Assembly: GCA_017551425.1 (NCBI GenBank)
Contig: JAFZLQ010000029.1
Span: 1 to 24,832, forward strand
Length of the DNA stretch: 24,832 nucleotides
From: Bacteroidales bacterium
GTDB taxonomy: Bacteria > Bacteroidota > Bacteroidia > Bacteroidales > UBA932
Direction of reading: 5' to 3'
In this document: positions 21,478-24,832 of the stretch, in pieces
Position numbering within the stretch: the stretch's first letter is position 1
How the letters are laid out: each line of letters begins with the position of its first letter
Notes under the pieces: model-generated
Told to the model about the DNA's origin: nothing
Databases searched by the model: none
The model's input: only the letters and a program-made list of their open reading frames with translations
Translations under genes and position numbers: made by a program

Positions 21478-24400
21478 ATGAAAAGACTATTGAATCTTGT
21501 GCTTGCGGCAGTTGCGCTGCTTGCCGCAACGGTATCCTGCTATGACGATTCCGCACTGAAAGGGGAAATCGACAATCTCAAGGAACGCGTCACCACTTTG
21601 GAGGATCTGATGAAAACGGCCAACCAAAACATCAGCAGCCTTCAGGACATCATCCGCGCCCTCGACAACCAGCTGTATGTCAAGAACATAAAGGAAACTG
21701 ACGACGGCTACGTCATCATCTTCTCCGACGGAAAAGAGACTCCTATCAAGAACGGACACAGTCCAGCTATAAGCGCTGATATCGAAGGCGGCGTTTACTA
21801 CTGGAAAGTGGACGGAAAGTGGCTGCTGGACAAGGACGGAAAGAAGATTCCCGTCACTGGCGCCGCTCCCGAGATCAAGATCGACAAAGGCATATGGTAT
21901 GTTTCGACCGACGGCGGAAAGACATGGACAGAAGCAGGCCCGGCAACAGGATCCGACGGCGACTCCTTCTTCAAGAACGTTACCTGGGACGATAATTTCG
22001 TTTACATCAAGCTCTCCGACGGCAACCTTCTCACCCTGCCGTTGAGCAACATAATGGAAGTTCTCAAGAACATCCAGAGCATAGTTTACGTTCCCGATTA
22101 CGACGACCAGAAGATTACCGTGAATTCCGCAGTCGTTCACTATGGCAACGAGGCCCTGCTTATGGACCAGCCAACGGAAATCACCTATCAGGTATTACCT
22201 TCGCGTTTTGCAGTTGACCTAGCGGAGAGCCTGAAAAGCGAAGAGGGCCTCAACGCCTGGTTTGACGTCAGAAGGGTGAATACACGCGGAGGAGGCGACG
22301 ACAAGGGGATCATTTATTACGGCATCAGCATTCTTGATGTGGTGTATGCAGACGGGTATTCAGGAGAAATCACATTCAAGGTCCTTCCCTTCAACATCGC
22401 TTCCCAGAGTTTCCTGGACGGCGGCCTGAAACCGAACTATGAGTATGGAATCGCACAGGGGACAAAACCTATATACGGCTGGGAGTTCAACAACTCTACC
22501 GGTATTTTTGCCGCGAATAACCCCAACAACAATAACGGCCAGTATGAAATCCTCACCCTCCCTGTGTGGAAGTATGATGACATTATTGCATACCAGAACC
22601 GCGCCGCATTTACCGTTCAGTTAAGGTTTTACCATTCACAGACCCTCGAAAGGGAAGGGGACGAAAACATTTTCTGCGAAAACGAGATTGCCAGTACTTT
22701 CACAACCCTTTATCCAAACCTGATGACCCCCGTGGAGTTTTTGCCCGGCCTCTATTATCCCGTAGAGACACCCAACGGCCCTGGATTCAAGAAACTGGAA
22801 AGCAAAGAGCATCAATACCTTCCTTATAATGTGTTCAGGAAGGATGCTACCACCGGGGAACCGGGATACCGTACCATACTTGACGGCCTCACACCTGTGT
22901 TCGTCATCGACGGCAAGACTGTCTCCGCAGAAAAGGCTTACGAACTGGGGTACTTTGTTCCGGGCGCCCTCAAGGCGGAAAAACAAGTGACGATAAACGG
23001 CAAAGCCAATGGCGCGGTTATAGTCGACGATCAGGAGTCCAATGATTATATAGAGGTGGAGATGGATCCGGAAGCGGGCGAGAGCGTACGCAAGGCGGCT
23101 ATAGGAAGCACCGTTGAAGGCGAGTATGTATTCGATACTCCTTTCGGACAGTTCAAAGGCTCCGGAGTTGTGGAGATATCGGAAAAAGCCAAGCCGGGTG
23201 AATTCAGCACAGGCTACGATTTCCTGCACCTTAGTTACTACACCTTCAATTCCCTTAAGGACAAGTCCCCGCTTATCCAGAAAAGGGATTTTGCATCCAA
23301 CGACGGAAGCATCGAGTGGTGGACACAGATAATGCCCAGTTATTATTATGAAGTCCTTCCCTCCTGGGCGAATGAGGATGATTTTTACAGGGTAAGTTTC
23401 CGCCACGCCCTTTCTGATTATTATCCGGGAAAAATCAACTTTGCCGAACTTGCTTTCAATGTCGTGGACATAGACGACAACATACTCAGCGACAACGACC
23501 TGGCAAAAGCCGGACTTGAAGTCAGATTCGAGTATTCCGATCCGAATCTGGACTCCAGGGCCCTGCCGGATATGAATGTGACGCAGGTGTATAAGACATA
23601 TAATGATCTGTGGTCGAAGCGTACATGCTTCTATTACAACACAAGCGAATACCCGTTCATCAAGGTCAAAGGCCGGTTATTCCAGAACGGAGAGGAAATC
23701 TCCACGCGTTTCAGCACGCCTAAGAAGTATGCCAAGGATTCATCTGTCGAACTGGATTACAGTACCTTTGCCGCAGTGAAATGGGTCCCGTTCAAGGAAC
23801 TCACCGCAGAAGACGTTACTATAACATTGGACGAGCATAGAATAGTACGTGTTCCGCTGTTTCAGACAGTCAACCTTAAAGACAACCGCCCCAACGGCGT
23901 TTCCTACAATGTAATAAAGGAAGGACGATGGGTAATCGGAAACGTTTCATCATTTGACTCCGAGGCAGGCACTTATACCACAGGTGGCAACGGCTACATT
24001 GTAGGGGTCAGTGCAAAGGAGGCATACCACTTCAAAAACGATATCGATTTCGAGTTGACCGGTTCCGGTATTCCTGCCGAGTTGAAAAAAATTATTAAGA
24101 TTCTGTATAGCGGTGATGGATATAATTTCGACAGCAACTACCAGGAAGGCTATTTACCTTGGCTTACTATCGATTATACGTCAGAAGTTGAATTCCGTGG
24201 AACGATAAACATACCTGTTCATCTGAGACTCCGCAATCCCTGGCAACCCGACCTGGAAACCGATTTCACAATAACCATAAAGGGTTACGAAAACGGTGGC
24301 AACGGCGGCAATGGCGGCGGGGCTTCCGGAAACAACAGCTGGATTGGTTCCTGGCGCGTAAGCAGGCAGAATGAAAGGGGAGAAATCCACGACACCTGGG

Positions 24401-24822
24401 TAATATCCCCTACTCCTGTAAGTTCTGACCTTGCCATTACAGGTATTAACGGTTTTACGGATCAGGTTTATACCGCATTGGCCAGCGTGGACGATGAGAA
24501 CAACCTGATTATCAAGTCGCAGTTTACCGGTACCACCGAAGACAGGGTTTACGGACCGGTGGATTTGCTGCTTTCCGGCCAGTATAATGTTTCCGGGGTT
24601 ACTGTCGATTCGTCAGCAACAGATGTTGTCCTGGCTACAGGCATCATGTCCGATGACGGCAATTCCGCAAGTCTGAGACCCGGTACCGTCAGAGACTATT
24701 ATGAATTTAATAACATGCAGTTCTTCGGTCATTTCTTTTCGGCGGACGGTAATTATGCCGTATTTCCCTATGATTACGGTTATACGCCGCTTCCACAGAC
24801 AATAACCCGAATCAGCGAATAA
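21478..24822 (+). CDS. Large DUF4988-type surface lipoprotein
   Basis: A 1114-residue protein with a lipoprotein signal peptide (MKRLLNLVLAAVALLAATVSC, Cys21). A coiled-coil segment comes first (LKGEIDNLKERVTTLEDLMK, about residues 28-66), then DUF4988-like repeats: GYVIIFSDGKETPIKNG, YYWKVDGKWLLDKDGKKI, IWYVSTDGGKTWTEAG and FVYIKLSDGNLLTLPLS. The central ~650 residues are beta-rich with no family I can name. A Gly/Asn linker (residues 939-952) leads to a C-terminal domain of about 160 residues starting SWIGSWRVSRQN, resembling small lipocalin-like domains. It is likely a surface protein; DUF4988 proteins often accompany glycan-use or adhesion genes, but none are adjacent. Codon use looks more A/T-rich than in hflX. 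The stop lies 10 bases from the window end. No separate promoter is seen, so it may be read with hflX. Confidence 0.82.
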   Translation: MKRLLNLVLAAVALLAATVSCYDDSALKGEIDNLKERVTTLEDLMKTANQNISSLQDIIRALDNQLYVKNIKETDDGYVIIFSDGKETPIKNGHSPAISADIEGGVYYWKVDGKWLLDKDGKKIPVTGAAPEIKIDKGIWYVSTDGGKTWTEAGPATGSDGDSFFKNVTWDDNFVYIKLSDGNLLTLPLSNIMEVLKNIQSIVYVPDYDDQKITVNSAVVHYGNEALLMDQPTEITYQVLPSRFAVDLAESLKSEEGLNAWFDVRRVNTRGGGDDKGIIYYGISILDVVYADGYSGEITFKVLPFNIASQSFLDGGLKPNYEYGIAQGTKPIYGWEFNNSTGIFAANNPNNNNGQYEILTLPVWKYDDIIAYQNRAAFTVQLRFYHSQTLEREGDENIFCENEIASTFTTLYPNLMTPVEFLPGLYYPVETPNGPGFKKLESKEHQYLPYNVFRKDATTGEPGYRTILDGLTPVFVIDGKTVSAEKAYELGYFVPGALKAEKQVTINGKANGAVIVDDQESNDYIEVEMDPEAGESVRKAAIGSTVEGEYVFDTPFGQFKGSGVVEISEKAKPGEFSTGYDFLHLSYYTFNSLKDKSPLIQKRDFASNDGSIEWWTQIMPSYYYEVLPSWANEDDFYRVSFRHALSDYYPGKINFAELAFNVVDIDDNILSDNDLAKAGLEVRFEYSDPNLDSRALPDMNVTQVYKTYNDLWSKRTCFYYNTSEYPFIKVKGRLFQNGEEISTRFSTPKKYAKDSSVELDYSTFAAVKWVPFKELTAEDVTITLDEHRIVRVPLFQTVNLKDNRPNGVSYNVIKEGRWVIGNVSSFDSEAGTYTTGGNGYIVGVSAKEAYHFKNDIDFELTGSGIPAELKKIIKILYSGDGYNFDSNYQEGYLPWLTIDYTSEVEFRGTINIPVHLRLRNPWQPDLETDFTITIKGYENGGNGGNGGGASGNNSWIGSWRVSRQNERGEIHDTWVISPTPVSSDLAITGINGFTDQVYTALASVDDENNLIIKSQFTGTTEDRVYGPVDLLLSGQYNVSGVTVDSSATDVVLATGIMSDDGNSASLRPGTVRDYYEFNNMQFFGHFFSADGNYAVFPYDYGYTPLPQTITRISE

Positions 24823-24832
24823 CAATAAGAGA

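Overview
The window comes from a bacterium of the Bacteroidota, most likely order Bacteroidales, with a fairly GC-rich genome. Four things support this: SecD and SecF are fused into one long protein; the families DUF4923, DUF4988 and a fimbrillin-like M64 lipoprotein are present; gene starts lack clear Shine-Dalgarno sequences; and TAnnTTTG promoter boxes lie upstream of genes. All four divergent gene pairs carry outward-facing TAnnTTTG boxes on both strands. Genus cannot be read from the sequence.

Layout. 1-840 is the 3' part of glycyl-tRNA synthetase, closed by a strong terminator. 933-3115 (minus) holds a 46-residue peptide gene overlapping a secreted M64-type metallopeptidase lipoprotein. 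3225-6251 is secDF, ending at a bidirectional terminator. 6318-11822 (minus) reads dnaE, then a ThiL-like protein that has lost most catalytic residues, then a DUF4923 secreted protein. 11876-12352 is a small outer-membrane beta-barrel. 12359-15854 (minus) is a tightly overlapping operon: exported dipeptide epimerase, sufS, sufE, a SufT-like DUF59 protein and folK. 15904-16497 is ruvA. 16498-17011 holds a parS site, three full-length and one partial copy of a 28-bp repeat, and a small GIY-YIG nuclease gene between two of the copies in inverted orientation. 17012-19323 (minus) is ybeY-mnmG, with a second exact parS inside mnmG. 19426-20115 is a TonB-type protein with terminator. A strongly folded intergenic element precedes hflX (20283-21458), which is followed by a very large DUF4988 surface lipoprotein (21478-24822). 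No tRNA, rRNA, CRISPR array or classical IS was seen.

Most genes are core housekeeping: translation (glyS, mnmG, ybeY, hflX), replication and recombination (dnaE, ruvA), Fe-S assembly (sufSE plus DUF59), folate synthesis (folK), protein export (secDF) and envelope energy transfer (TonB). Two perfect 16-bp parS palindromes about 0.8 kb apart, one within mnmG (a gene often near oriC), suggest the window lies near the chromosomal origin and a ParB loading zone.

The best candidates for something undescribed are the GIY-YIG gene flanked by perfect inverted repeats, the pseudo-ThiL encoded with dnaE, the 14-bp-stem structured element before hflX, the two nearly leaderless promoters (dnaE and the epimerase operon), and the peptide-protease pair with an HExxxH zinc motif.
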